Shown: positions 18,471-25,765, counted from the first letter of the stretch. The stretch: 64,000 nt of DNA from Parvibium lacunae (GCF_003335215.1 NZ_QPGB01000001.1:248001-312000), one strand, 5' to 3'. Notes: a model not told the origin generated them from the letters alone. A program made the numbers and translations.

Positions 18471-19418
18471 TTATTGTTTCGTTTCGGTGCTATCCAAGAC
18501 TGCCTGAATCAAATACCGTGGGCGTTGCCGCACTTGCTGGTAAATGCGGCCCACGTATTCACCCAGCAGGCCGATTGAAAACAGCAGCACACCAATCATG
18601 AAAAAGGCGATGCCAAACAGGGTAAACAAGCCTTCGGCTTCTGGCCCCATCATAATCCGGCGCACTGCCAAATAGACCACAAACAGCGCGGATAACACCG
18701 ACAAGACCACGCCCATGAGCGACACAAACTGCAAAGGCACCACGGAAAAGCCTGTTACCAGATCGAAATTCAGCCGAATCAGCTTGTAGAGCGAATATTT
18801 TGATTCCCCAGCAGCGCGTTCCTCATGTTCCACCACAATCTCAGCGGGCTTTTGCGCAAAGGTGTAAGCCAGGGCAGGGATAAAGGTGTTGACTTCACGG
18901 CAGGCCGAAATGGTATCAACGATGCGGCGGCTGTAGGCACGTAGCATGCAACCTTGATCTGTCATGTGAATATTCGTGATGCGCTCACGCAGCCGGTTCA
19001 TGGCCCGCGAGGCATAGGTGCGGAAGAAAGAATCTTGTCGCTGGCGGCGAATGCTGCCGACGTAATCGTGCCCTTCGCGCATTTTGGCTACGAGGTTACC
19101 AATTTCTTCGGGCGGGTTTTGTAAATCGGCATCCAGCGTAATGATGATTTCGCCACGCACATGCTCAAAGCCCGCAATAATCGCCATGTGCTGACCAAAA
19201 TTACCGTTAAACAAAATCACGCGGGTCACATCGGTGCGGGCTTGTTGCTGAGCGGCCAGCATGGCGGCAGAGCGATCCACGCTGCCATCATTAATAAAAA
19301 TAATTTCGTAGCTTTCGCCCAGCTTATCTAGGGCTGGATACAGCCGCGCAAACAAGGCATCGAGGCCTGCTTCTTCGTTATAAACAGGGATGACGACGGA
19401 AATTGCTGGGTTAGCCAT
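18471..19418 (-). CDS. arnC: Undecaprenyl-phosphate Ara4FN transferase
   Basis: 315 residues. The GT2 glycosyltransferase domain (about 1-220) has SVVIPVYNEEAGL, the DxD-like TLDADLQNPPEEI and a QDSFFR block. Two C-terminal membrane helices (about 230-255 and 265-290) are followed by GEYVGRIYQQVRQRPRY, the usual end of ArnC/DPM-like enzymes. It transfers formylated L-Ara4N to undecaprenyl phosphate on the cytoplasmic face of the inner membrane. It lies nine bases after arnB and 12 bases before the formyltransferase gene. Dolichyl-phosphate-mannose-synthase-like enzymes are similar, but the neighbourhood settles the call. Confidence 0.92.
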   Translation of the reverse strand: MANPAISVVIPVYNEEAGLDALFARLYPALDKLGESYEIIFINDGSVDRSAAMLAAQQQARTDVTRVILFNGNFGQHMAIIAGFEHVRGEIIITLDADLQNPPEEIGNLVAKMREGHDYVGSIRRQRQDSFFRTYASRAMNRLRERITNIHMTDQGCMLRAYSRRIVDTISACREVNTFIPALAYTFAQKPAEIVVEHEERAAGESKYSLYKLIRLNFDLVTGFSVVPLQFVSLMGVVLSVLSALFVVYLAVRRIMMGPEAEGLFTLFGIAFFMIGVLLFSIGLLGEYVGRIYQQVRQRPRYLIQAVLDSTETKQ

Positions 19419-19427
19419 AAATTTTGT

Positions 19428-20576
19428 TCAAGATTGAGTACAGATTTCCAAAGCAGTAATCACGCGATCTACCTCGCTGTCTGCCATCGTCGGGAATAAG
19501 GGCAGGGTAATCGTCCCTGCGCCTACGCGCTCGGCCTGCGGGAATTGCCCCGCCGCCCAGCCCTGCTGGCGGTATAGCGTAAATAAATGCACGGCGGGGT
19601 AGTGTACCCCAATCCCAATGTTGAACTCGGTTTTCAGGCGCTCAATCACCTTGGCGCGGCTAATGTGCGTGGGCAAAACCAGCTGAAACATGTGCCAGTT
19701 GGACTGTGCGTAGTCTTCTACTGGTAATTCCACGCCCGCCAAGACCAAGGGCGAATTACTCAGTCGCGCAAAGTACTGTTTGGCCAGGGCACGACGGCGG
19801 GCGGTAAAGCCCACCAGTTGCGGCAGTTGGTGTAGGCCAATCACCGCCGCCATGTCGGTCAGGTTGTACTTGCCGCCAATCACATCTACATCCATACCGT
19901 CTGCCCCGTTGCGGCTCACCCCTTGCAGGCGTAGGCGCTCGGCCAGTTTGAGCGTGGCCTCGTCGGTATCTTTCGGGAACACCAAGCAGCCGCCTTCGGT
20001 CGTGGTGAGGTTTTTATTGGCATGAAAGCTAAACGAGGCGTAATCCCCAAAGCTACCAATCTTGCCGTGGTAAGTGTTGCCAAGGTATTCCGCATCTATC
20101 GCTTGCGCCGCGTCTTCCACCACCCGCAAGCCATGCTGCTGGGCTATGGCGTAAATCGTATCTAAGTCAGCGGGTAAGCCAGTTAAATGCACGGGCATGA
20201 TGGCCTTGGTGCGCGGTGTAATGGCAGCAGCAATCTTGCTCGCATCAATGTTGCGGGTGCGCGGATCAATATCCACAAACACCGGCTTCGCACCCAGCTC
20301 CAGAATCACATTACAGGTAGACACCCACGTTAGCGGGGTGGTAATCACCTCATCCCTTGCTTGCACGCCACACAGCTTGAGCGCAATTTGCAAGGTACAG
20401 GTGCCGGAGTTATAGCAGCGCACCGGGCGGCCAAAATACTCGCCCAGCGCCGCCTCAAGGGCCTGCACCTTCGGGCCGCTGGTAATCCAGCCCGAGCGCA
20501 GCACTTCGCCCACAGCTGCTATGGTGGCTTCATCAATGGTCGGGCGGGCGAAGGGGAGGAAAGGCTGTGTGCTCAT
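19428..20576 (-). CDS. arnB: UDP-4-amino-4-deoxy-L-arabinose--oxoglutarate aminotransferase
   Basis: 382 residues, a DegT/DnrJ/EryC1-family PLP aminotransferase. The PLP lysine is Lys188 in SFHANKNLTTTEGG; VVEDAAQAID supplies the ring-stacking Asp. It turns UDP-4-keto-arabinose into UDP-L-Ara4N using glutamate. It is the first gene of the arnB-arnC-arnA-arnA-arnD run. No good ribosome binding site is visible before the ATG. Its first 170 bases and 74 bases of upstream sequence occur again as a damaged copy at 23579-23807, so this border of the operon has been duplicated by the accessory DNA inserted upstream. Confidence 0.94.
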   Translation of the reverse strand: MSTQPFLPFARPTIDEATIAAVGEVLRSGWITSGPKVQALEAALGEYFGRPVRCYNSGTCTLQIALKLCGVQARDEVITTPLTWVSTCNVILELGAKPVFVDIDPRTRNIDASKIAAAITPRTKAIMPVHLTGLPADLDTIYAIAQQHGLRVVEDAAQAIDAEYLGNTYHGKIGSFGDYASFSFHANKNLTTTEGGCLVFPKDTDEATLKLAERLRLQGVSRNGADGMDVDVIGGKYNLTDMAAVIGLHQLPQLVGFTARRRALAKQYFARLSNSPLVLAGVELPVEDYAQSNWHMFQLVLPTHISRAKVIERLKTEFNIGIGVHYPAVHLFTLYRQQGWAAGQFPQAERVGAGTITLPLFPTMADSEVDRVITALEICTQS

Positions 20577-20650
20577 GCTGAATGGCTAATAAACGTTTGG
20601 AGGCGTCAGGCTGCGTAAATGTGCTGACCTAAAACGAGATGTTACCGTGA
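20407..20650. repeat. Direct repeat copy 1: arnB 5' end plus upstream region
   Basis: This stretch, covering the first codons of arnB and the bases before it, matches 23579-23807 in the same orientation with scattered substitutions and a 15-base deletion in the other copy. It marks one side of a 3-kb block of accessory genes. Confidence 0.85.
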
Positions 20651-20743
20651 TTTAGACGTTCTTTAAGTTTGATGCCTTTACCTATGGCTCTAAATCGCAT
20701 ATCTCAAGTGGTTTCGGTGGGGTACTATTGCCCTGTTTTATGC

Positions 20744-20815
20744 CAAGAGGAACTCATGGCGGATTGGTAGCTTGCCACCAATGGTGATGCGGTTTTAAAA
20801 TTGAGCCTATATGAT
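20744..20815 (+). pseudogene. Remnant of a DUF4160 gene
   Basis: Read in frame from 20744, the translation is QEELMADW, stop, LATNGDAVLKLSLYDKG. This resembles the C-terminus of DUF4160 proteins (ELMADW-LA-NG), with a TAG at 20768-20770 where the family has a sense codon. DUF4160 genes usually sit directly before DUF2442 genes, as here. No intact upstream part is seen, so the partner of the DUF2442 gene has been lost. A short inverted repeat (ATTGGTAGC/GCCACCAAT, 20763-20782) overlaps it. Confidence 0.55.
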
Positions 20816-20831
20816 AAGGGTGTAAGGGTCA

Positions 20832-21065
20832 ATGATGAATCCCTCGGTTAAATCGGTAGCGGCTATTGAAGGCTATACCCTAAGTCTGTTATTTGAAAAT
20901 GGTGAACAGCGACTGTTCGATGTTTCTCCATATCTAGACAAAGGTATTTTTACTGAATTGAAAGACCCTGAATACTTTAAACAAGTGCGGGTGTCGTTTG
21001 GCTCGGTTGAATGGCCGCATGAGCAAGATTTCAGTAAAGATACGCTTTATCTTTTGAGCAAGTAA
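20832..21065 (+). CDS. DUF2442 domain protein
   Basis: 77 residues, full length for the family. Typical features are the start KSVAAIEGYTLSLLFENGEQRLFDVSPYL, the GIFTELKDPEYFKQVRVSFGSVEWP block and the acidic-aromatic end EQDFSKDTLYLLSK. DUF2442 proteins have no settled function; they often pair with DUF4160 in mobile or toxin-antitoxin-like settings. Here the DUF4160 partner survives only as a fragment upstream. The 3' end overlaps the convergent antitoxin gene by 35 bases. The purine-rich AAGGGT ahead of the ATG could act as the ribosome binding site. Confidence 0.8.
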   Translation: MMNPSVKSVAAIEGYTLSLLFENGEQRLFDVSPYLDKGIFTELKDPEYFKQVRVSFGSVEWPHEQDFSKDTLYLLSK

Positions 21066-21288
21066 GCTGGGCAATCTGCTGATTATTGGCATCAATATCG
21101 TCAGGCACCACAAATTGGCCCTTTGCCACGCCTAATCGCGCATTACGGCTGCTTTGTTCTATTGGCACTAGCTTCGCCACGGCTCGGCCATTCCGGGTAA
21201 TCACAATCTCACGCGCTTTGCCTTGTTTAATGGTTTCTACCAAACGTGATAGTGAGGACTGGGCTTGTAGCATGCTCACGGGTTGCAT
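21031..21288 (-). CDS. Phd/YefM-type antitoxin, orphan
   Basis: 85 residues. The N-terminal Phd/YefM dimer and DNA-binding fold is clear (VSMLQAQSSLSRLVETIKQGKAREIVITRNGRAVAKLVPIE). The family C-terminus is recognisable to DIDANNQQIAQL; the last residues TCSKDKAYLY lie in the overlap with DUF2442 and look like read-through into foreign sequence, so the toxin-binding tail is probably cut off. No toxin gene follows on the minus strand. An internal ATG at 21273 could also be the start. A second, broken copy of the 5' part lies at 23403-23516. Confidence 0.8.
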   Translation of the reverse strand: MQPVSMLQAQSSLSRLVETIKQGKAREIVITRNGRAVAKLVPIEQSSRNARLGVAKGQFVVPDDIDANNQQIAQLTCSKDKAYLY

Positions 21289-21309
21289 CGTGGCTACTTG
21301 AGTTTATCG

Positions 21310-21345
21310 TAGGACGAACATAAAACACGGCTTGTCCCCAGTTGT
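21310..21345. repeat. Short dispersed repeat, copy 1 (GGACGAAYATAA...TCCCC)
   Basis: GGACGAACATAAAACACGG followed by CTTGTCCCC; a close copy is at 23899-23933 and a partial one near 24470-24495. It lies upstream of the antitoxin gene. The function is not known; it may be residue of a cassette border. Confidence 0.5.
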
Positions 21346-21401
21346 TAGTTAAATCAGCTGAGGCAGATTTATGATTTTTAATCAGTTTTTGGTGAAAAAA
21401 T

Positions 21402-21854
21402 ATGAGCTGTATCATCCATTTTATCGGTGACAATGCCAATGTCGATGAGCTTCAGCGTCTGTGCCCAATAGCTCCCTGTAATGTATTTGTGAAGGGTGAA
21501 CCCAGAACCACACGACCCAATGCTCGTCTTGCAAGGACCTCTGGAATCAGTGTTGTGGCAAGCGACGCTGAATTTGAAGCGTTTGAGCAGCAACAAGCGG
21601 AGGCGATAAAATTTCTTAGACGTTACCATACTGAACTCAAAGCAATGCGGATGGTAGTTGGTGTTGAGATGGCTTCGATTGACTTCGGTATCTACATGCG
21701 GAACGTTATCGTTCAGAATGATTCTTTCGGACCGGATTTACTTGCTGAGATTGCTAGCTTGCAATTACGACTTGTCTTGAGTCAATACCCGCCTCAGGGG
21801 AGAGCAAAGCGGGTTAAACAATATCGGCGAGCGCTTCGAGGTACTTCTTTCTAA
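21402..21854 (+). CDS. Hypothetical protein
   Basis: 150 residues; not recognised. It has no signal peptide or membrane segment. Visible features are two Cys in LCPIAPCNVF, a basic stretch, a helical region rich in Glu, Gln and Ala (SDAEFEAFEQQQAEAIKFLRRYHTEL) and a basic C-terminus (RAKRVKQYRRALRG). It sits alone in the accessory insert within the arn cluster and, like the next gene, reads opposite to the cassette-type genes. AT content is higher than in the arn genes, suggesting acquisition. Coding status rests on ORF length only. Confidence 0.55.
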   Translation: MSCIIHFIGDNANVDELQRLCPIAPCNVFVKGEPRTTRPNARLARTSGISVVASDAEFEAFEQQQAEAIKFLRRYHTELKAMRMVVGVEMASIDFGIYMRNVIVQNDSFGPDLLAEIASLQLRLVLSQYPPQGRAKRVKQYRRALRGTSF

Positions 21855-22005
21855 TTTCTCAATATTAGAGACGTTCAATTGGAGCATGGCCCATTTGATT
21901 GTTTGATTATTAATGATAAGGTCTCTCCCATTTAGAAAGAGATTGCACTAATACTCACATTAAACGGTATTCATTTACATGAAAATTCTTGCTTTCAGGT
22001 GATCA

Positions 22006-22563
22006 ATGCAGATAGTTGATTTGTTATTTAATTGGGTGGCTTGGCCCATCATTTTTTTAACAAGTTCGTTATGGCTCTATCAGGGAGGCTATGCACTTGC
22101 AACGCGTTCATTTGCCCGTGAAGCGAAGATTCGCATGATATTAGCCTTGTTGATCTGCATCGGATTCAGTGGATATTATTGGACCCTGAACTATTTATAT
22201 AGTCACACTAAATTATCTCCAGGCACTACTTCTACTTACAGTCAACTACCTCAAAACTGGGGAGAGGATAGTCCTCCAGCTGACCGTGAGGAAAATAGTC
22301 GCATCATCGCCTCGATTGCTTTTGTCGAGTCAAATCAATTACTCAAGTACGTTGATAGATCGGGCGACTGGAAAGAATATTGCCCGACATTAGAAGATGC
22401 CAAGCGTATACGACAAAAAGCAGAGCTTCGCACTGCATCTTCGATTGCATCGAATCAATCATTTAATTCCGCTATTCGTGTCTTGGTTTTCGGGGTGGTC
22501 GCACTGCTACTTGGGTTTATCAAAGGGCGGTCAGCAACCCCGATTAATTCAGCATTTAGATAA
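22006..22563 (+). CDS. Hypothetical membrane protein
   Basis: 185 residues; not recognised. Three hydrophobic segments are likely: about residues 10-30 (VAWPIIFLTSSLWLYQGGYAL), 43-63 (MILALLICIGFSGYYWTLNYL) and 155-173 (AIRVLVFGVVALLLGFI). The middle part is polar (residues 70-150). The protein lies in the inserted accessory block, with 151 bases of AT-rich sequence before it in which no other gene is seen. It reads opposite to the neighbouring minus-strand cassette genes. Confidence 0.55.
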   Translation: MQIVDLLFNWVAWPIIFLTSSLWLYQGGYALATRSFAREAKIRMILALLICIGFSGYYWTLNYLYSHTKLSPGTTSTYSQLPQNWGEDSPPADREENSRIIASIAFVESNQLLKYVDRSGDWKEYCPTLEDAKRIRQKAELRTASSIASNQSFNSAIRVLVFGVVALLLGFIKGRSATPINSAFR

Positions 22564-22762
22564 CCCTTAACCATCTAATTTTTAAGTTATGTGCGACTTA
22601 TAGATGGCTCAAAAACACAGGCCCAAGTTAAATATGGGAATCAGTCCGCATACAGTTTTTAACCCAAACTCTAAGTCCGGTTCGGGCTAAATTGGCGGGC
22701 AGGCCAGCTAAGCCAACGTCCCTTGTAACCCGTCCGTGTTTAACGAGAGATTAGAAAGCTGA
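22564..22762. other. Intergenic region between convergent genes with hairpin and conserved-looking tail
   Basis: CCATCTA (about 22572) and TAGATGG (about 22601) bracket a smaller AAGT/ACTT stem, a possible terminator for the plus-strand gene. The rest (22620-22760), read on the minus strand, starts TCTAAT and continues through GTTAAACACGGACGGG; the residue string SLNTDG that it encodes in one frame is a recurrent artefactual tail in betaproteobacterial annotations, which suggests a dispersed repeat. I see no gene here. Confidence 0.4.
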
Positions 22763-23260
22763 TTATGCATACTTAGCCCATGTAACAAGTTTTTTGATGC
22801 CGCGAGCTCCCAAAAGGAGCCAAAAACCAAACAGCAGATAAAAAATATTGAAGGCAAGCTCAAGCTTCCAAGTGGCGTGCATTGAGAATGCATCAGCGTA
22901 TAAAACGTAACCCAAATAATTTAATGTAAAAAAATGCACCAAAGAAGGTATGGCTTTAGATAAAGCCCACAAACCTATCAGGCTACAGCCCATGCTGAAC
23001 CAACTATCAAAGGTTTTGCTTTCGTTGGTTTCGGCTGCCGATTTAGGTAGCAACTTATGTGCAATGCTTTGTGGGAAAAACCAAATGGCGAGACACACTA
23101 AAACCGTGATAGCAATGCCAGTAAAAATGAATAATGGTGAGAGAGATGCGCTATTGTTTTTAACCATGGCAATAGTTCCAACCATGTTGCTGGTAGCAAA
23201 CACAAACAACCAGAGTGAGAACAAACGAACGGCAACTGTTAATACTTGATACGGTGACAT
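22763..23260 (-). CDS. Small membrane protein, cassette-borne
   Basis: 165 residues; function not known. Four hydrophobic helices are visible: about 8-28 (VRLFSLWLFVFATSNMVGTIA), 42-63 (LFIFTGIAITVLVCLAIWFF), 86-110 and 133-155 (ELAFNIFYLLFGFWLLLGA). The ATG lies seven bases after the GTTAGAA end of an attC-like site, the spacing seen for integron cassette genes. It is the last gene of the minus-strand array; no clear attC follows its stop. Similar four-helix proteins are common cassette passengers (recollection, not searched). Confidence 0.65.
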   Translation of the reverse strand: MSPYQVLTVAVRLFSLWLFVFATSNMVGTIAMVKNNSASLSPLFIFTGIAITVLVCLAIWFFPQSIAHKLLPKSAAETNESKTFDSWFSMGCSLIGLWALSKAIPSLVHFFTLNYLGYVLYADAFSMHATWKLELAFNIFYLLFGFWLLLGARGIKKLVTWAKYA

Positions 23261-23267
23261 AACTGCT

Positions 23268-23374
23268 TTCTAACGTCCAATCTGCACCATTGGCAGTGCA
23301 GATTTAATTTGTTGATCGGTACATTGCATAATTAACCCCCCCATAGTCCGTTGATTTTTTGTGTCCGGTTAAGC
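23268..23374 (-). repeat. attC-like site A
   Basis: On the minus strand a GCTTAAC box (RYYYAAC) at 23368-23374 leads to a GTTAGAA box at 23268-23274 that abuts the next gene. The inner 50 bases (23268-23317) form a palindrome: GATCAAC, spacer, ATCTGCAC / GTGCAGAT stem, spacer, GTTAGA. The whole stretch resembles sites B (25660-25765) and C (24361-24468). The stem pair C-G here is A-T in site B, so base pairing is kept although the sequence changes. Confidence 0.6.
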
Positions 23375-23402
23375 AAAAGGCACCTTTCCCCAAAAAATAG
23401 TA

Positions 23403-23516
23403 CACCACGGCTCGGCCACTCCCGGTAATCACAATCTCACATGATTTTCCTTGCTCGATGGCTTATACCAAACGCGAAAGCAGGGACTGGGCTTGCAGCA
23501 TGTTCATGGCTTGCAT
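23403..23516 (-). pseudogene. Broken second copy of the Phd-type antitoxin gene
   Basis: The minus strand from ATG 23516 reads MQAMNMLQAQSLLSRLV followed by a TAA, then AIEQGKSCEIVITGSGRAV in the same frame, and then homology ends. It matches 21175-21288 closely, including some upstream sequence. The in-frame stop and lost C-terminus make it non-functional. It lies directly beside the broken arnB copy. Confidence 0.8.
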
Positions 23517-23578
23517 TGTGGCTCCTTAAGTTCATCATAGCGTGAACTTAAAACGTGCTCTGTCACCGTTAAGTCCCC

Positions 23579-23807
23579 GAGTTATAGCAGCGCACCGGGC
23601 GGCCAAAATACTCACCCAACGCCGCTTCAAGGGCTTACACCTTCGGGCCGCTGGTAATTCAGCCAGAGCGCAATACATCACCTACGACGGCAATGGTTGG
23701 GCGGGCGAAGGGGAGGAAAGGCTGTGTGCTCATGCTGAATGGCTAATAAACGTATGGAGGCGTCAGGCTAGGTAAATGCGCTGACCTAAAACGAGATGTT
23801 ACCCTGA
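23579..23807 (-). pseudogene. Truncated duplicate of the arnB 5' end with its upstream region
   Basis: The stretch repeats 20407-20650. Its start codon is at 23732 (minus strand); the reading frame begins MSTQPFLPFARPTIA, has a 15-base deletion relative to arnB and meets a TGA where arnB has the Trp of SGWITSG. Homology stops at 23579, where the antitoxin remnant region begins. It is a relic of a duplication or recombination at the arnB border and cannot encode an enzyme. Confidence 0.88.
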
Positions 23808-23970
23808 ATCGCGGGGAGTTTAAGGCTGGTCGCTTAACAGACTTGGGGCCTTGGGTCTTAGGTGCTGTTGCGCAGCCACGCTAACACTGACGTTCACCGT
23901 GGGACGAATATAACCGTGGTCTATCCCCGTTTTGCCCTGCTTGTGTTTTCAGTAGGGACATGGGTAGGAT
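23808..23970. other. Intergenic region with a copy of the GGACGAAYATAA repeat
   Basis: Between the arnB relic and the next gene. It contains GGGACGAATATAACCGTGG then TCTATCCCC at 23899-23933, matching 21310-21345. A short GCTAACACTGACGTT string (23880-23894) resembles half an attC site. No gene is seen. Confidence 0.4.
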
Positions 23971-24354
23971 CTATGTGGCTACACCACTGATATCCTCCAC
24001 TGTAATGTGTTTCTCTTCACCTTTTCCGGCGACGATTAGCTCCAAAAGGACGGCCACTTTGTCGTCAACAGGCACTGGGCACTCGACCACGGCAAACAAT
24101 CCTGTGGTGTTTGGTGAGAAAAATTTAACAGTAATTGTAGACGGAAAGTACATATCTGACTCAGCCGTTATGGGTGATGCAATCGCGCTCAGGTAATCGG
24201 CTTCTATTGCGGTGGCTGGAGGACGATCATATGCGAGGGCGTAACCAAACTTTCTGGCAAGACTAGCGTAGTCATGGCTCAGCACTAAAGAGCGCGCCTC
24301 TTCACCAAAGGCTATGAGTGAACTCTCATCGATCTGTGTGTGGAGTAATTTCAT
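23971..24354 (-). CDS. Hypothetical cassette protein
   Basis: 127 residues; not recognised. It is soluble, acidic, without signal peptide. The N-terminal half looks helical (GEEARSLVLSHDYASLARKFGYALAYDR) and the C-terminal half strand-rich (TVKFFSPNTTGLFAVVECPVPVDDKVAVLLELIVAG). The ATG lies six bases after a GTTAGAG box of attC-like site C. Its own 3' side has no intact attC before the arnB and antitoxin relics, suggesting that this part of the array was rearranged. Confidence 0.6.
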   Translation of the reverse strand: MKLLHTQIDESSLIAFGEEARSLVLSHDYASLARKFGYALAYDRPPATAIEADYLSAIASPITAESDMYFPSTITVKFFSPNTTGLFAVVECPVPVDDKVAVLLELIVAGKGEEKHITVEDISGVAT

Positions 24355-24360
24355 GGGGAG

Positions 24361-24468
24361 CTCTAACGAGCAATATGTACCTTCACAGCTACATGTCTAA
24401 TTAGTTGATCGGTGTATGGCATCAATGAAAACTCATAATTGGTTTGATTTTCCTGTCCTTGGTTGGGG
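24361..24468 (-). repeat. attC-like site C
   Basis: Same family as sites A and B. The inner 50-base palindrome (24361-24410) is GATCAAC, TAATTAG, a weaker ATGTAGC/GGTACAT stem, then GTTAGAG. A further RYYYAAC box, GTCTAAC, lies at 24543-24549 shortly after the lipoprotein stop, so the functional site could be longer. Confidence 0.55.
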
Positions 24469-24564
24469 GATAAATGTGGTCTGTCCCTGTTTTAATGCCC
24501 CATTTTTCCACATTTTTCCATAGTCCCCATTTTTTCATTTCGACGTTAGACGTGCGCCGTTTTA

Positions 24565-24951
24565 TTAAGGTGCCTGGCATCGAACACCCACCCACATGTA
24601 CTCGCCACTTCGCGGCCCCACTAACTCAGGAGTAATTGTTTGTACATTCTCGGAAGAACAGAAATGTCGCGCTACTACTTCTGCTTCAGCAAAGCGAGCA
24701 AGCTCTTCCTTGATTCGATCTGGGCCAACGCGAGCTAACAGAGTGAAATACTGCTTGTTTCCGACTTCAACGCGAAAACTTTCTGCGTGTGCAATATCGG
24801 TCGTTACCCAACCAAAAGTGTAGTTTGGGATCGGAGTGGCTGGGGGTGGAATATACCGCTGTGGGATCACATGTACGAAATCTGTCGTCGGCGGCGCAGT
24901 CGCACAGCCCACCAATGCCAACAACGCCATAAATCCAAAGTAATGACGCAT
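24565..24951 (-). CDS. Small lipoprotein, cassette-borne
   Basis: 128 residues. A signal with lipobox ALVGC (Cys at residue 16) marks an exported lipoprotein; the rest is soluble and carries two later Cys (FCSSEN and VRCQAP) that could form a disulphide. No known domain is recognised. The ATG lies seven bases after a canonical GTTAGGC attC end, and the stop is followed by a GTCTAAC box, so the gene fills one cassette of about 600 bases. Confidence 0.7.
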   Translation of the reverse strand: MRHYFGFMALLALVGCATAPPTTDFVHVIPQRYIPPPATPIPNYTFGWVTTDIAHAESFRVEVGNKQYFTLLARVGPDRIKEELARFAEAEVVARHFCSSENVQTITPELVGPRSGEYMWVGVRCQAP

Positions 24952-24958
24952 ATGGAAA

Positions 24959-25021
24959 GCCTAACGTTGGAGGTAAGCGGACTGCCGCTTGCGGCAGGTC
25001 CGCTTGACCGAAGGATTAGAT
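24959..25021 (-). repeat. Canonical attC-type recombination site (63 bases)
   Basis: On the minus strand it runs from ATCTAAT (25015-25021) to GTTAGGC (24959-24965). Between them AAGCGGAC and GTCCGCTT pair, enclosing CTGCCGC AA GCGGCAG, giving an almost perfect hairpin. The stop codon of the upstream gene lies inside the first box and the next gene starts seven bases after the second, exactly the arrangement of integron gene cassettes. Confidence 0.8.
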
Positions 25022-25654
25022 CGCAGCGCCATATACAACCCCCGCAACAAGAAACGCCAGAATGGTCAAGGACTGTCCTGCTGTGAAGTACCCAAGCCAT
25101 ATCAAATTATTGACGAGGGGCAAATAACCTACTTGTGGGTTGTTCATCTGTCCTTTCAGTTTCCAGGTAACAAGAAACTTAACCCACCAAGGCAAAGGCT
25201 TTAGGAACTCTGAAAGTATGCGCTCGATACGCACCCCGGTTTGCAGAGTGATCCCCCAAAACTCAGTACCTTTTTGGATTTTTTCCTCTTCTTCTTGATA
25301 TTTTGCGAAGTGTTCTTTAAATGTCTTAAGCACTGCGGCAATGGTTTGAGTAGCGATGTACGACTTCATTGCAGTCACTTTTGCCAACAAACCAAAGAAA
25401 CAGGAAACACAGAGTAGCCCGCCACAAACTAAGAAGCCTTGTTTGGTTAACAGCGGGATCACTTTGTCTGAGTTGGTTATGAGGAACGATGCTATTGCTG
25501 CCGCGCCGACTAAAAGCCATGTTGAGAATTTTTCGATTGGCTGAATAGCACAACCAGAAGTTTCAAACATAGAAGAGACAATAGCATTTTCCGTGTTTTC
25601 GCGGGCTAAGCGATTCCACTCCAGTAGCGGTTGAATGCGAGGGTCTTCAGACAT
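25016..25654 (-). CDS. Hypothetical membrane protein, cassette-borne
   Basis: 212 residues from ATG 25654, chosen because it lies five bases after the GTTAGAT box of site B; an upstream in-frame ATG at 25693 would lie inside that site. Hydrophobic segments are at about 45-65 (FSTWLLVGAAAIASFLITNS), 75-95 (GFLVCGGLLCVSCFFGLLA) and 190-212 (QSLTILAFLVAGVVYGAAI), with a charged helical stretch (FKEHFAKYQEEEEKIQKGTE) between. Function unknown. Its stop codon forms part of the downstream attC. Confidence 0.65.
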   Translation of the reverse strand: MSEDPRIQPLLEWNRLARENTENAIVSSMFETSGCAIQPIEKFSTWLLVGAAAIASFLITNSDKVIPLLTKQGFLVCGGLLCVSCFFGLLAKVTAMKSYIATQTIAAVLKTFKEHFAKYQEEEEKIQKGTEFWGITLQTGVRIERILSEFLKPLPWWVKFLVTWKLKGQMNNPQVGYLPLVNNLIWLGYFTAGQSLTILAFLVAGVVYGAAI

Positions 25655-25659
25655 ATGCG

Positions 25660-25765
25660 ATCTAACGTGCAATATGCACCTTTTTCGGTGCATATTTAAT
25701 TGGTTGATCAGTGTACAACATGATTAAAAATCCCATAACCCGTTGATTTGTGTGTGCGGTTGAGT
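25660..25765 (-). repeat. attC-like site B
   Basis: Minus strand: ACTCAAC (25759-25765), then an inner palindrome GATCAAC, CAATTAA, ATATGCACC-GAAAAA-GGTGCATAT, TGCAC, GTTAGAT (25660-25709). The stem is perfect. About 130 bases here align with site A. The cassette gene ATG follows at once. Confidence 0.65.
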
